Assembly (NCBI RefSeq): GCF_947623445.1
Contig: NC_135244.1
Coordinates: 19,840,860-19,904,859, forward strand
DNA: 64,000 nucleotides
From: Clavelina lepadiformis
Taxonomy: Eukaryota; Chordata; Ascidiacea; Aplousobranchia; Clavelinidae
Direction of reading: 5' to 3'
The notes beneath the pieces are model-generated. The model searched no databases. It had not been told where the DNA came from and saw only the letters and a list, made by a program, of their open reading frames with translations. Below are positions 1 to 23,632 of the stretch, one piece after another. A program made the translations under genes and the position numbers. The stretch's first letter is position 1. Every line of letters starts with the position of its first letter.

Positions 1-31
1 CGAGGCCCCGTTTAATTCCTAAGCAGCTTAC

Positions 32-11339
<11,308 letters not shown>

Positions 11340-12402
11340 TGTTTTGCTGTTGTCCACTAAACTAATGTGATGTTTCTGAAATGAGTTTCAGATGGTCAAT
11401 CTGTTGTTCAACTGGTAAATTGCTCATGGATTTCTGGCACACGTAGTCTTCAGCATATCAAAAGCAACAAGGAAACCTCACTCACATTAAAACTATGAAA
11501 GTTATACTGATTTCAATGTCCTGTATTTAAAAAACAAATGTAACGTAAGGGAATGAGGCAGTGTTGATACAAACGAACCATATATCAAAGAAGGACCCGC
11601 TGGTAAAAGAAAAATACCGAATAAAGGATTGTCATAAAATAATAAGTAGTAAAGCAAATACGGCCAAAATATGAAGCAAAATTGCAACATATTATGATGT
11701 GGATGGCTACAATGACAAATTCGCAAAGTAAAATCAAATTGTATGACAGTCAGAGTTTTTTTTTTCAAATATAAGTGTGAGGCAGTTAGCCTTACGGTAT
11801 GCGTTTATACTAAAATGAATAGTATTAAACTAGTTTTTATTTTACAGCAATTGAAATCCTATGCAGTTGATTTGCTCAATTTGATGCCACAGTACATGGT
11901 CAGCATGCAACCAAAACGTTTGCATGGTGTAAGTTGCGCGTAACTTGCATTTAGAGTAAAGTTTACAATAATAAAGGTTAGTATAAGATGCAAACTTAGT
12001 TACTATATTCAGAAATGTTTATTAAACAGAAAAGCTAGGCAATGTCGCAGTATTGTATTTTCTTACAATTTTATCTCTATTGCATAAACAAATACATCTG
12101 CTACTCAGCTTAGTTATGAGCACCTATGACTCAAAAAATCGCGGCCGTAACTCGAAAACGATTTGTTGTCTAAATCTACTGAGCAAACGACATCACGAGA
12201 TACCAAGACAGGAAACCGTCATTTTTAAGCCAAGCCTGATAAAGTTTCCACCAACTTTCAAACCGAATCCCGCTATAAGAGCTGACCATACATGGTACAG
12301 CTACACATACTACTCACGCATATCTAGTTTAACAGCTTTCAAACTACACCTTTCCCACCGCCATACGTTTGGCAGACTGGGGGATCACCAGGATCATGAA
12401 TC
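11340..12402. other. Region upstream of MTR, no gene seen
   Basis: It holds the 5' flank and promoter of MTR (transcribed leftward). No TATA box or second gene was recognised. A short open frame near 12053-12412 has no recognisable family. In the MTR sense a TTTAG lies 21 nt before the start codon and could be a splice or trans-splice acceptor. Confidence 0.5.
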
Positions 12403-12497
12403 GGCTATATAGTATTTACTTAATTCATTAGAGCGGAACAAACAGCTGATGTATAGAAATCATAGTTACGTTCCAGAAATCATACAAATCACATTAA

Positions 12498-13241
12498 AAA
12501 AATTATATTGGCTACTTGTAAATGTTTGTTTCACAGTACTGTATTTAGCGCCAAACCGTAAAGAATCTAGAATTAAATATGACGTAACTATTGCTTCACA
12601 GAGTAAATAAACTGTTTTAACCGGTTTACTACAAATTCTACAATTGCAATTATTATGGATCGAAATCTATGACTTCGATACAGGTTGTTTTTGTTTTTCA
12701 GAATAATATTATTATTATTATTACTTCTCGAATCATCTTCGGTAGAAAAATTGAATCGCCAATTTGAAGATTTAAAACATTTTTAGGACGAATGTTTCAG
12801 CATGTGTGACATTGTAACTATGCACATTGCAGCGGATGAGAACGATCTATCGCCTGGTGCAAGGATTTCTGACTCAGTGATGCACTTCGTCCTCTAGTGG
12901 CAAAAAACTTATAAATTTTACGACGAGCCATATCTTTGTATTGTGTGCAGGTTTGGACTCAACACTTGGAGGGTTTGAGCACATTGACGTGCTCTATCAC
13001 ATCAAGTGGATCTCCGATGGGGAATCATATCGCTCTCTAGTGGCGGAAGAAGAAAAACAATTGAATATTTTTAAAACGTTTAGTTTTGTTTGGATGGTTT
13101 AGTAACTTTGCATATTAAAGCGTATGGCTAAAATCCTTCACCATGAGGACAGAATATTGAAGGAGTTTATCGTATCGCACTGTAATAATGGAAATGTAAC
13201 ATTACGAATAACTTAAAATCAAGTAATTTCTTTGCACTGAA
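12498..13241. other. Left-arm-only 744-bp segment bordered by TTAA
   Basis: The right arm runs straight from the bases before 12498 into those after 13241 at one TTAA. The left arm has TTAA at both borders. It may be a TTAA-targeting insertion, or sequence lost from the right arm. The CTCTAGTGGC motif occurs twice inside (about 12892 and 13033). No inverted ends or coding sequence were seen. Confidence 0.55.
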
Positions 13242-14835
13242 TTTAATGATGATGCTTGACAGCAACTAGATAAAGGAGCCATTTTGCATTATCTATGATA
13301 AGAATGCTTTCTAGTGGCGAGAAAGGTTTTTATAGAATAAAATTGTTTCCAAGGGAATCTCTTGGGATTGTGCTAATTGTCATAATTAGTCCGTATTCCT
13401 ACGAATTCCGGTGCAGATCTGATGATAATATAATGTTATTAGGGTTTTATTTCGTGCTTTTAACAATAAGCACTGGGCTATATTTTTGTCGTGTTCAGTA
13501 TTTTATTTCAAACCAACATTAAAATGTTTTTTATGTTTGATACTTTTCTCCGATTTCAATCCATATCGAGATTGACTCAATGTCTCGTTTACTATTATAA
13601 TGCCCTTTTGGTCAGTGTTTAACAGAGCTGTTGTGACCAGAGACTGGGTTCTTGTACGTTTAACTTGAATGATATCCAAATTGAAAAAACTAATGTTTAT
13701 ATTTTCCATAAATGGTTTGTTTCGAACGTTTAAGAAGTGAATAGAGCGACTACACTACAGTGACTAGCCGTTATAGCAAGAAGTTTCCCAGACATAGGAA
13801 TTTAGCGTGACAATTGCGCTGAAAAACTGCGACCTTGCACAGATTTCGAAGCGAGCATCATGCGGCGGTTTGCTAAAAGTAAATCTTTTTATTCATAACT
13901 GCCATTGATCACAAATTCCCACGCCATGATAGCTGAGAGTGTGCTCATATCGCTACCGATAATATGTTGAAAGTACAGTTAAATGGCCGGAAAATTGTTC
14001 TTCGTTTGTCTAGTTCCGGTGATTTAAAAGCGCTTAGTGATGTACAACATTGCCATCGGTCAATATTTGCAAAAACAAGTAAAACAAGTTTAGTTTATTG
14101 AAGTAGAAAAATGAAGTTTGTATAACGTTTATTGAATTATTATGATAAAATTTTACTTCTATGTAATGCAGCATAATGAAGTTTTAATTGTTCTTGTAAT
14201 ACCTTTGATGCTACAAAACAAAGTTAGTGTTTTAAAAGTTATGCTGATAAATGCAAATAACTTCTATATAACTACATTAACATGCGTCGCCATACTTCTG
14301 AAACGGAGTTGGTTTGCGAATTGTCACAAATATTGACGTTTCGTCACCTATACTTGTTCTACAACTTATCGAATATCAGAAAAAGATTGCTATGTACAAA
14401 CTGCAAATATAGACTGTAGTTTATGAGTAAGAATCAGAGCAAATGGCCTATACAGGCGTCATTTACTACACGAAGTCGTTTTCTTCAATATAAGAAACGA
14501 TCCGTTAAGAAATATGAATGGGTGACTTTGCTACCTGAACCAAGCAATATATCGTGATTTATATAAAATATTTTCATCTATACGTAGAAGATAGGAATAT
14601 AAGAACTAAAACAGTTTTCTTTTCTTTGTCATAGTTTCTTAGTTTCATAGAAATTCTTTCCTTAATCAATGGTGTGGTCCCATATTGTACATCCAGTATT
14701 TTCAAAGCACTTGGAAACCAACGATGCGATATATTTCATTTAGTTTGAATATTGTTGCAGATTTCGTTTGTTCCCAGATCTTTGATGTTTGTTTTAGTAC
14801 GAAATTAAGTCGTTTTCTTCTTGGTACATTCTTAG
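13242..14835. other. 5' flank of gene A, no gene seen
   Basis: Non-coding, shared with the right arm at about 41555-43500. About 900 bases before the gene A start (13855-13935) it holds a block repeated upstream of A' (about 42520-42605) and of gene C (about 28507-28590). No clear TATA box. Confidence 0.5.
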
Positions 14836-17709
14836 ATGCATTACTCAAAGGGTGCTGCAGTTATTTTGATCACATTCTGGATATTACTGCTAATTAGTTT
14901 ACAGCCAAGTTACATGGGATTTAAACGGAAAACAGCGGCTCGTAAAAAAGAATCTGCACTAGTCATGCACCACAAATATCCTCTTTCAACATCATCGCCA
15001 ACATCAAATGAGATGTTTTCATCTTCAATATCCATCGGGAATGAAAGAACGTTCATGATGGGAACTGGACAAAGTTGGACCTCGTCAGCTCAAGTGATGC
15101 AACAGGAAACGTACGAATTGAGATGCAAAGGTAAGTTAAACAACACAATTATTCTGTCAATACAACTTTATTTAACTTTATTGCAATTAAGATTTTTTAA
15201 ATTTTTTCCATCTTGTTTTGACTACAGCCTATTATTTTCTCTTAGTACATTTTAAGTACATTATTACCATATTTTTAAATGCATTTTTACTTTTTTTGTG
15301 TAAGATGTTTCAGAGAATTCGTTTTGCTTTCTTCAATACACAGAAGCTCTATTTATTTGTTAACGATTTGGTTTTATAAATAAGCAGCTACATTTAAAAC
15401 AGCGTGTTACATATTAGTTATAGCAGCACACTCACTTTTGTATATTAGCTTTACAAAATCATTTTAAGTAAATTATGAGGGAAATATAGTTTAACTGAAT
15501 AGACATTTAATATTGATTTGAGATTGTTTTTTGCCCTGTTTTGTTTGCAGTGCGTTATTTGGGCTGCTTTTGTGAGAAGAAACCAGAAAAGTTTTTTAAA
15601 AAGCAATCGATTTATTTGATGGACAACAAAAATCCAAAAGATTGTTTCAAGATTTGTTCTCAAAAGTAAAACATTGAAGCAACTTAATTGTTTTTTATAA
15701 TAAGTAATATTAAGTAAATCTACTATATTTCCAACTTTAATATTATAACTCAGTAATTAATATTTGTTTACCTTTTTGTAAAGATTAACAAATTTTTAAA
15801 ATTTTTTTGCAGTTTATTTTAACATTTTTTATAGGCACTCAAAACTTGTAGCAAGGACACCAATAAAATGTATTTGTGGAAATATGCTTATTCAGTATAA
15901 AGCCCTAAGCCCTAGCAACAAGTGTAAAAACAATATCTTGACTAATCCAAAAGTAACCTGTGCCAGAAACGATGTAGCAGCCGAAATTTATCTTATAACA
16001 AAATTCTGTGAGAACGGTAAAACATTTCATTTTGGTTTCAAAAAGTTTGTAACTAACAATTATACTTCTTTTGTTCTGTATAACGGTTGCTGCCTTCTGA
16101 TGCATTTCAGAAACCTTAACCATGGAAAGCATCTCAAGCAACTTTATCGGTCTTTTCAAGGAGCCTTCAAATTTTCATGAAACAACAATATCTGAGCCTA
16201 TTTCTGACGATTCAGAGCTCACACCAGTTTGGTGTTATTTGTATTGTGAGAGAAAGGAGCAAACCTTGTCGATGGTAACCGCTGCAAAGAAGTGTCACTG
16301 CGGGCATACTACTGACCAGTGAGTAAACATATGAATATATATAAGACAACGTTATTATTTCCTTGCGTACAACGATGTAAATGTATTCAAATTGTTATGA
16401 ACTTTTTGTTGTATTGCTGGTCAACGATGACTATGTTTTCTCTTTGAAGATTTCGACTCAACAATACACTGGAGTCAAAATCAAATCCAGTTATTAGATC
16501 TGACACGGTGGCAGTATGGCGCACTGCAGCGCAAGATTTCCGTTGTGATCTCCGGATATTTCTACCTCCACAAACGTCGGAAACAATTTTTCTTCGCAGT
16601 GTTCCGGGCTCTGGAAATACGTGGTTGAGACATTTAATTGAAAGCGCAACTGGTGTATTTACAGGGAGTGTTTACCACGACCAAGTTTTGGCTTCGGGAG
16701 GTATTACAAAATTAAATATTGCAAAACAATTCTTTTAAAAGATTAAAAGCTATATAAGTACTTGTAAAAAACACTACATGGCACAATTGTTAGTTAGTTT
16801 GCCTCTTTTCCGAAGTTGTACGTTCATTTAGAAGAAACAAGTATTAAAAATCCAGTTGGCATTTACATAAATAGCCGTCCATCATACAGTATTAATCTTG
16901 ACTGCTCATTATTAAAGACTGTGAAAACTTGCCAGGGTTTCTTGGAGAACTTGATAACACTTCTAGTGGAAGAACTTCAGTTATCAAAGCTCACGCTGCT
17001 GGAAACAGCAATTCCAAGAACATCGTCTTAATTCGAAACCCGTTTGATGCTATTCTTGCTGAGTACACCAGGCGACGCTCCCATTCACATACAGGACTAG
17101 GAAACATCAAGATATTTGACAAACCAGGTTTATAATTACGCTTTCGCTTCACCAGTATATAACTTCTCTTAAAAGTATGAATTTTCAGTTTAAGTTTGTT
17201 CAACTAACTTATAAATTGCAATCATTATATAGGCCTAATTGTTTTATACTTTAACATTTTATGTAAACCAAAACATAACAAAAATTTGTACCAAGATTTT
17301 AAAGCTAATAAGTTATCAGTTTTTTTTTGTACAAATTTTAGATTGGACGCAAAGTGTCAAAAGTTTGGCCAAAAACTGGTTATCACGAAATATTGCTTAC
17401 TTAAAAAGTGGGAAGATTTCCCTTCTCCTTGTGGTCTATTACGAAGATGTTAAACAAGATCATGTCAGAGAATTACGACGGATCGTGGACTTCACTGGAT
17501 TCAAGGTAAACAAATTGGAAGAACGTTTGCTCTGCTTGCAACTGGAGAGCACCGGATTGTTCAAGAGGCCGCCAAGGAAAGATGGTTTCAATCCCTACTC
17601 AAGAGACCAAATTAAATTAATTAACGATACCATTGCAACTCTGAGGAGTTACATTGAAAAGGACGCAAAATCTCTACCTCCGCTCCCAAACTACGAAAAA
17701 CAACTCTAA
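14836..17709 (+). CDS. Gene A: WSC-domain sulfotransferase-like type II membrane protein (WSCD1/2-like), 536 aa
   Basis: Seven exons: 14836-15130, 15551-15665, 15835-16016, 16111-16318, 16450-16700, 16936-17127, 17342-17709; 1611 nt, open throughout. Residues about 8-27 form one membrane segment after a short N-terminus (type II Golgi topology). Exons 2-4 hold cysteine-rich WSC-type sequence ([19 protein letters not shown], then [16 protein letters not shown] and CHCGH). Exons 5-7 hold a sulfotransferase fold: [14 protein letters not shown] (PAPS 5'-phosphate loop), [15 protein letters not shown] (3'-phosphate strand and helix), and [10 protein letters not shown] with EERLLCLQ near the end. 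The human WSCD proteins (about 570 aa) share this order; members have been linked to glycan sulfation, but the substrate here is inferred only. AATAAA lies at 17827-17832. Confidence 0.9.
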
Positions 17710-17826
17710 CATGTATAAGAATGTGGTAAAATCCACAATTTGTTTCATCTTATAATGTTCTGTTTATTTGATCTTGTTTGTTTCATTTGGTCGCTTACTT
17801 ATTCATCCAATCAGTTATAAAGATGG

Positions 17827-17832
17827 AATAAA
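17827..17832 (+). terminator. Poly(A) signal of gene A
   Basis: AATAAA lies 118 bases after the gene A stop codon. Confidence 0.6.
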
Positions 17833-18682
17833 ATTCTTTGACCGTAGTTACTGCAATTAACAATCGCTGTCTTTGTGCGTCTCCGAATATATTTCTGCAA
17901 GAAAAGACGAAACAAAATTTTTGCATTTCATTCCTGACTAAATTGTATCATCAAAATCAATAGACGACATGGCCATGTTTGAAAGCGTCATGTGATTTTA
18001 TGCAGAGTCGTAATGATTCACGTCAGTGACTTGAGCTATTTTGACTTGACCCCGAGTCTCATTCTCAGAATTTACATAAATGACTTGACTTGGTTAAAGT
18101 CAGTTCTTGTTAATATTAGGTTTTAAGGTAAAACAAATGGTGGAAAGTGATCTGTTATTTTTATTGATGTAATATTGCAAATAATGTTCGATAAAATCGA
18201 AAGAAACAGTTTTAGATGAATTGCAGATCACTTTTTTCCAAATAAATCAAGAAATTTTATGCGCCTCAAATGAAAAAGCTAAATTCAAACATAAAAATAC
18301 CTGAACTGAACCCAAAGTGCAACATGGCATGACAAAGTATAAACTAAATAGTAGGTTATCTTGAAATGTTATGTTAAAAGTATGCATAACAAATTGGTAC
18401 AAAAATACATAAAAACAAAAAACAATTGATAAAATGTAGAGAACAAACATGCCAAATATGCAAAAGACGCATGAATGGTGTGAACAACAGCACACACCTG
18501 ATTTCGACAACGTAAAAAGGTCGTAAATTTCAAACAAGCGTTTTACATTTTTTTGTGTATACCGAATAGTTTGGTTTAAGTTCTTCTGCATAATAGCTTG
18601 TATACAATGAGTAATGTAATGGTTTTGTTATATCACAATGCTGTCTGTTGTGACACAATAATAGCGTCTGGACAATTTTTGA
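17833..18682. other. Convergent intergenic region A / left FAXC-like
   Basis: Non-coding. It is matched in the right arm (about 39771-40560), where the MULE has entered. It contains TGACTTGACY motifs at 18030-18105 that recur elsewhere in the window. Confidence 0.5.
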
Positions 18683-20031
18683 TCAGCCGCATTGCTGTTG
18701 CATTTCATCCCAGGATGTTGTCCCTTCTGGAATACACAGTTTATCCCAATCCGGCCAATACATTTGCTTCATTCTCTCAACATATGCGACTAAATTGGGA
18801 TGATTTTCCGTTACGTCTTTTGCAGAGACAGAGTTGGATCCAGTGAATATGATTAACCCGACAAATCCGAAGATGACGGCATCTACTTCGCTTGGTTGGG
18901 AGCCCATGAAAAATTCCTTCTCACCCAAGAAATCGGCGATGGCTCCTAAATCCAACTTTGCAATTTTCAGTATCTCTTCCTCGCTGTGCCTTCCTATGCC
19001 CTGCCCCTAAGTGTATGTAATATAGTGGTTACGAGTAAATTAATAATGAAATTGAAATGTCAATCAGAGCTTAAATAAATTAAATTGTTCAACAACACAT
19101 AAGCTACTGTATATTTGAAGCTTTCTTTATCAATAAAAAACCTTAGATTTACCCTCATGTTTTTTCTTAGATCTGGTCTTAGTTTCAAAGACGTATACCA
19201 TGAAAACAATTTCGTGGCGAATCTGTTTGGAAATGGTATTAAGTCCAAAATGCTATCATCCATCAACCACCGTTGGTATGCTAAGGTCCAGTAGAGATTG
19301 TCTTCGACAAGTCTTTGAAAGGACAAGGCGATTGCTTTCTCAGCTGGGGTCAAATGTGCGTTTAGGTCTTTTTTATATTCAGAATTTAGATACTGGATAA
19401 TAAACGAGCTGTCTTCCACGATTTTTCCATTGTGTTCAATATACGGAATTTTGCCTTTCGACGGCATTTTGGTGGTAAACCAAGGCTGTAAAAAACAAAA
19501 CTGGGGTTAAATATTTCCGTCAAAAATAAACATAAATGTCTACAAAAAGTCAGCTGTTTTACTAATATGTTTACCTTATACTTTATATCAGTCATTCTTA
19601 AGTATGTTTGAAGTTTCAGATTAAATGGAGACAAGCATGGCCCCAAGAACGATTTTCCAAACCCAAAGACAGTGATTTCATCCTTAACGACGTTTCTGCA
19701 ACAGAAGCACGTATTTACATCGTGCATAGCATAACGCTGACAAAGTGCGCTATGCTATATATATGCCTTGCTCTCAAGTGTATGCATAAACTGTGTTATA
19801 CCGCATTTGCTGCAAAAGCTGTAAAACGTGACACTATTTTATCTCAAGCCGGCAAACAACTTGATTGCTCCAAGCGCAGTGAACAATTGCAGAAAGAAGA
19901 CAATACGAAAAATACTCAAACTGTGGGTGCTTGATTGATATCAGTACCGTACAGTTTGACGATAAAACCGTTCAATTAAAATATTGTACTTTGACTTACC
20001 CGCTTGACTGCGCTTCCATTTTTCTTGACAT
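18683..20031 (-). CDS. FAXC-like / glutathione S-transferase-fold protein, left-arm copy, 269 aa
   Basis: Four exons on the minus strand: 20031-20000, 19695-19575, 19485-19153, 19006-18683; 810 nt, open. The thioredoxin-like N half reads VFGFGKSFLGPCLSPFNLK, QTYLRM, then KGKIPYIEHNGKIVEDSSFI; the helical GST C half holds YWTLAYQRW and GQGIGRHSEEEI, FFMGSQPSEVDAVIFG and YWPDWDKL. This matches the failed axon connections (FAXC)/metaxin-like branch of the GST superfamily. It lacks an obvious catalytic GST signature, so enzymatic activity is unknown. The start chosen is the first ATG after a TATA box at 20172-20179; that reading joins exon 2 in frame. It is almost identical to the right-arm copy at 35642. 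Confidence 0.9.
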
Positions 20032-20171
20032 TGGTCTTTTCTGTCTGCTTGAGTATTCAGAAATAGCAACAACAATAACACAACTAATACGAATTTTTTC
20101 GAGGTAATAGTCAGTAATCGGTATTCGTTTGCTTCTCAATATGTTTTGAACCGAACTCTGTGCGCCAGGCT

Positions 20172-20179
20172 TATTTATA
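20172..20179 (-). promoter_or_regulatory. TATA box of the left FAXC-like gene
   Basis: TATAAATA on the minus strand, about 140 bases before the chosen start codon. The same box precedes the mirror copy at 35495. A start of transcription near 20147 is inferred. Confidence 0.65.
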
Positions 20180-21833
20180 CACACTTCTACTCAAGGACAC
20201 GTCTTGCCTTGCAGCAAAGTTGCGTCATTACGCGCTTTGTAATCACTGTCAGCTGACCGGATAAGCCGTGACTAGTGTGACTAAAATTTTTCGTTTAGTA
20301 TACATTACAGGCATCTCACGATCACGGTTTGGCGTGATATATGACACAACTGTAATCAGGGGAAAAGCCGTCATATTTTACTGTAAAGTAAACCAATTAT
20401 CTTCAGTTTGCAGAATCCTTACTCTTCCTTAAGTTAAGTTACGCAAGTCTTACGGTGCTGCTCACTCTTGCATGTCAAGGTACGCAACTATTTCTGTAGT
20501 TACGAAAGGGGTGAACTTACCTACAGCAAACCTAAATTTGGGGTTTTAAGTAAATTAGTAAAAATTAATTTATCTTTAGCATAAATATATAATTTTAATA
20601 ACCGAAAACTACCAAGAAATGTGGTATAAGGTTACGATTAAAATGGCATTGTTGCTAGCTAAGTGCATGTATCTGTGCCTTTAAGCGTTTTTTAAGCACA
20701 CGGCAATGAATTAAGTTTACCGAATAGTGTTTTTAATACCTGTCACACCAAGGCATTACTACTGTACAACGGGACCACGCAAGTAACAGCAAAGCGTTGA
20801 AAAATCATACACAAACCTACAGTACATCAGAAATAACAATCTTATTGTCGGATCAGTCGTTCTTAAAGTATGTTGCGTCGTCGTACTATGTTTCTTGGCT
20901 GTATTTTGTTTTCTTTTTTAGCAATAAATTTTATTGCGACATTATATTGCAAATTGAAGTGTAAAAGAAGCTTGCAGTGAAGATAACGGAAAAGTTACTG
21001 AACCGTAACGCGAAGGACAAGCTACCAGTTTTTTTTTAAAAACAGAGAAGAATTTTAAAAGTAGTTTTAAAGGAGTGAACAATGTAACTTAAGAAAATGC
21101 AAGTGTCGAACAGAAGAACAAGCCCACTATAGTTTATCATCATGACGTGTTAGTTTTAAACTTTAGGTTTATTTTTATCTTTATCGTAATTATTAGAATG
21201 ATTTTATCCATACAGTTCTTGTTATGGCTTACAGTCACGCAAACATGATTAGCTTGGAGAATTCAATTTATGGAATTTTTACCGTGTCTTTACGCAAATA
21301 CTTTTGAAAAAAAGTATATTTTTGGTATAGGGTTTTTATAGTCACGTGACCAGTGTCGGTTAAAAAAATTTGATATCATGACGTCTAAAAGCCTGACGTA
21401 TAACATGCATGCATATAACTATGTCATGCATTTAACCACAGACATGCGTAAACATTTCCAGTTTAACAAAGCACTTTACAGTTCTTAAGCTTAGGTCACG
21501 ATGAACGGAGTGGACTTTGTACTGGAACAGTTTGAGAACAGTTCACCACACTGGCCGACAACTAAAATCAGTGAAAGAATCGTCTCATTAAATTGATATG
21601 CATTTCATGCTGGCCAAGCGAAATACACCCTCATACACACTAAAAAAAGAATCGTATAGGCTATATACTTTGAGAAAAAGTATTACAAAATTATATTCTG
21701 CAATTTCTCTCTTTACGTCATACACTCTTCATTTAGTACTCGATGAATGAACACCAGGCGCGTTTAACACAAACAACTTGAAGCCGAACTGCTTGTGAGG
21801 TTCAGTTATCTCTTCACGGCCCACTGTTAGCGC

Positions 21834-21998
21834 CATTGGCGTAGCCAGAAAAAAAATTGGGAGTCCAAATATTTCATGAGTTCAAGGGAACTACAAAGTG
21901 CTTGTTTTAAGACACCGCCACCTGATGTATAAGCCTATGGACACAAAACTTGGGGGGGGGGGGCATGGCCCCTTTTGCTCTCCCTGGCTACGCCTATG
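21834..21998. mobile_element. 165-bp hAT-type MITE, left-arm copy
   Basis: Inverted termini CATTGGCGTAGCCAG and CATAGGCGTAGCCAG (reverse-complemented right end) are flanked by an 8-bp target duplication GTTAGCGC (21826-21833, 21999-22006). The mirror position in the right arm carries the same element, so it predates the duplication. Confidence 0.85.
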
Positions 21999-22299
21999 GT
22001 TAGCGCATAAATGGGTGGCAATGCAAGCAAGATAGCATAACCTACTGCTTGTGGCTTTTTCATTTATCAACGGTGTTGTGCATTATTGTGCGTTTCTCAC
22101 AATATTATTCCGATAAACTTATCATGGCGATATAATCTGTGCATGTACAACTAAATGTTATCAATCGTTAGTCACATTGTCACATTGTCACATGTTAACA
22201 TCATCAGTTTCAATTCTGAGAGTACAGCTGGCCCCAAAGGAATTGCGACTTGTACGGGTTAAAGAGGAGGTGTGCGTTTACATTCAACTGCAGGTGTTA

Positions 22300-23076
22300 C
22301 AGTCGAATCCGATTAATTGCATTCTGGATAATCGCATAATCCGTTTTATCGCATGAAGAGCGCAAATCCCAAACCATAGTCTATTATTTGTAAAGATAAT
22401 ACTTCGGTTTATCGCATAACGGTTTATTGCATAATCCGCTTAATTGAATAAAAATGAAGGTAATTTATTCGATTATTCAAAAGTTTTTAAAAGGTAAAAT
22501 TGAAAACAACGCGCACTGGAAGCGCAGTGCGCACACGCAATGAATGAGCTTTGTGACTTGAAGTGCGCTGTGTAACTGTGTTACGAAACAATCAAAAGCA
22601 CAGCAGCACACAGCAAAAGACGACAGAAAGAGAAAAAAGACGACATTAACGAAGAAAGCTCTGCTGACGCAATCGCTGCGACTGCACCAAAAAATAAAGA
22701 AGTTCTGCATGCACTTGATACAATTCGCCAACGACTACAGTTTGAAGGGGCGGACATGGCCACATTTGTTCGTTTAGATTTAGAAACACAAATGCAAGAA
22801 AGCATGCAAAATAAAATTAAATAAACAACAATCACGCAGTATTTTTCTTGATTAAACAATAAATGTCAGAGTATTTTGTTTTGTTTGAATGAATTCATGA
22901 TCGCAACACACAATAAATGTTAGTGGATTGCGTGTGCGGGCGTGTTGATGTCGTTACACGTGACTAGCTTCGCACGTCAAGTAAGAAAATAAGTGGAATT
23001 TGCACTTTCGGATAAACGCATAATTCGTTTAATCGCATAAAAAGGCTTGGCAATTTGACTATGCAATTAACCGGAT
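22300..23076 (+). mobile_element. Pogo/Tigger-like element with transposase C-terminal remnant, left arm only
   Basis: The left end CAGTCGAATCCGATTAATTG follows TA; the right end carries the inverted counterpart, slightly eroded (ATGCAATTAACCGGAT). The unit AATCGCATAA recurs inside both ends. On the plus strand about 22620-22824 encodes an acidic-to-helical tail (VLHALDTIRQRLQFEGADMA, then FVRLDLETQMQ) ending in a stop. It resembles the C-terminus of Tigger/jerky-type transposases. The right arm has the uninterrupted site near 33350-33360. Confidence 0.82.
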
Positions 23077-23632
23077 ACGCATACGAAGAAAAACAAGCAA
23101 AAGCATGAGTACACATTTTGCAAAGTCATTCACAAAATTATACTGTGTGCTAGGGAAATTTTCCTTTATTATTATTTATAACTATAATAATATTTACATT
23201 TTTAGGGATAGGCATGTAGGTACAAGTTTTTTAGGGTTGTACAAGAACAGTGAGCTAAATCACGCAATACAATACAACTAACAACAAAAACAGATAAAAA
23301 CGTGCATATCAACCCGAACTTGTTCAAAGGCCAACGCTCGGAAATCGGGGCTCGATCGATGAGAAATCATCGCCGAGATTAAATCATACAAAGACTTTGC
23401 TCAGTCCGAAGATAAAGATTACGATAAATATCATAAATGACAAATGCGCTATGCATCAGCAGGTAGTTTGAAATACCAATCAATCAGCTGCATTTAAAAT
23501 AAATACCGACATTAACCAGACATATAAATCTACTTATATATATTACATGGGTATATATATATTTGTAATTAGATCAAAGCTTACAGCTCAATAGCTATTG
23601 AAGAAAATTACTACACAACAAATAAATATATG

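Larger units (their letters stand above)
20180..23632. other. Intergenic region between left FAXC-like gene and gene B
   Basis: Non-coding apart from transposons. It mirrors 32797-35494 of the right arm closely, and carries a hAT-type MITE (21834-21998) and a pogo-like element (22300-23076). No further gene was seen. Confidence 0.55.

Noticed and set aside
12053-12412. 119-codon open frame upstream of MTR
   Set aside because: No recognisable family, no mirror copy and low-complexity composition; probably chance.
22477-22859. Minus-strand hydrophobic open frames in the pogo-like element
   Set aside because: They are shadows of the plus-strand transposase-tail remnant.
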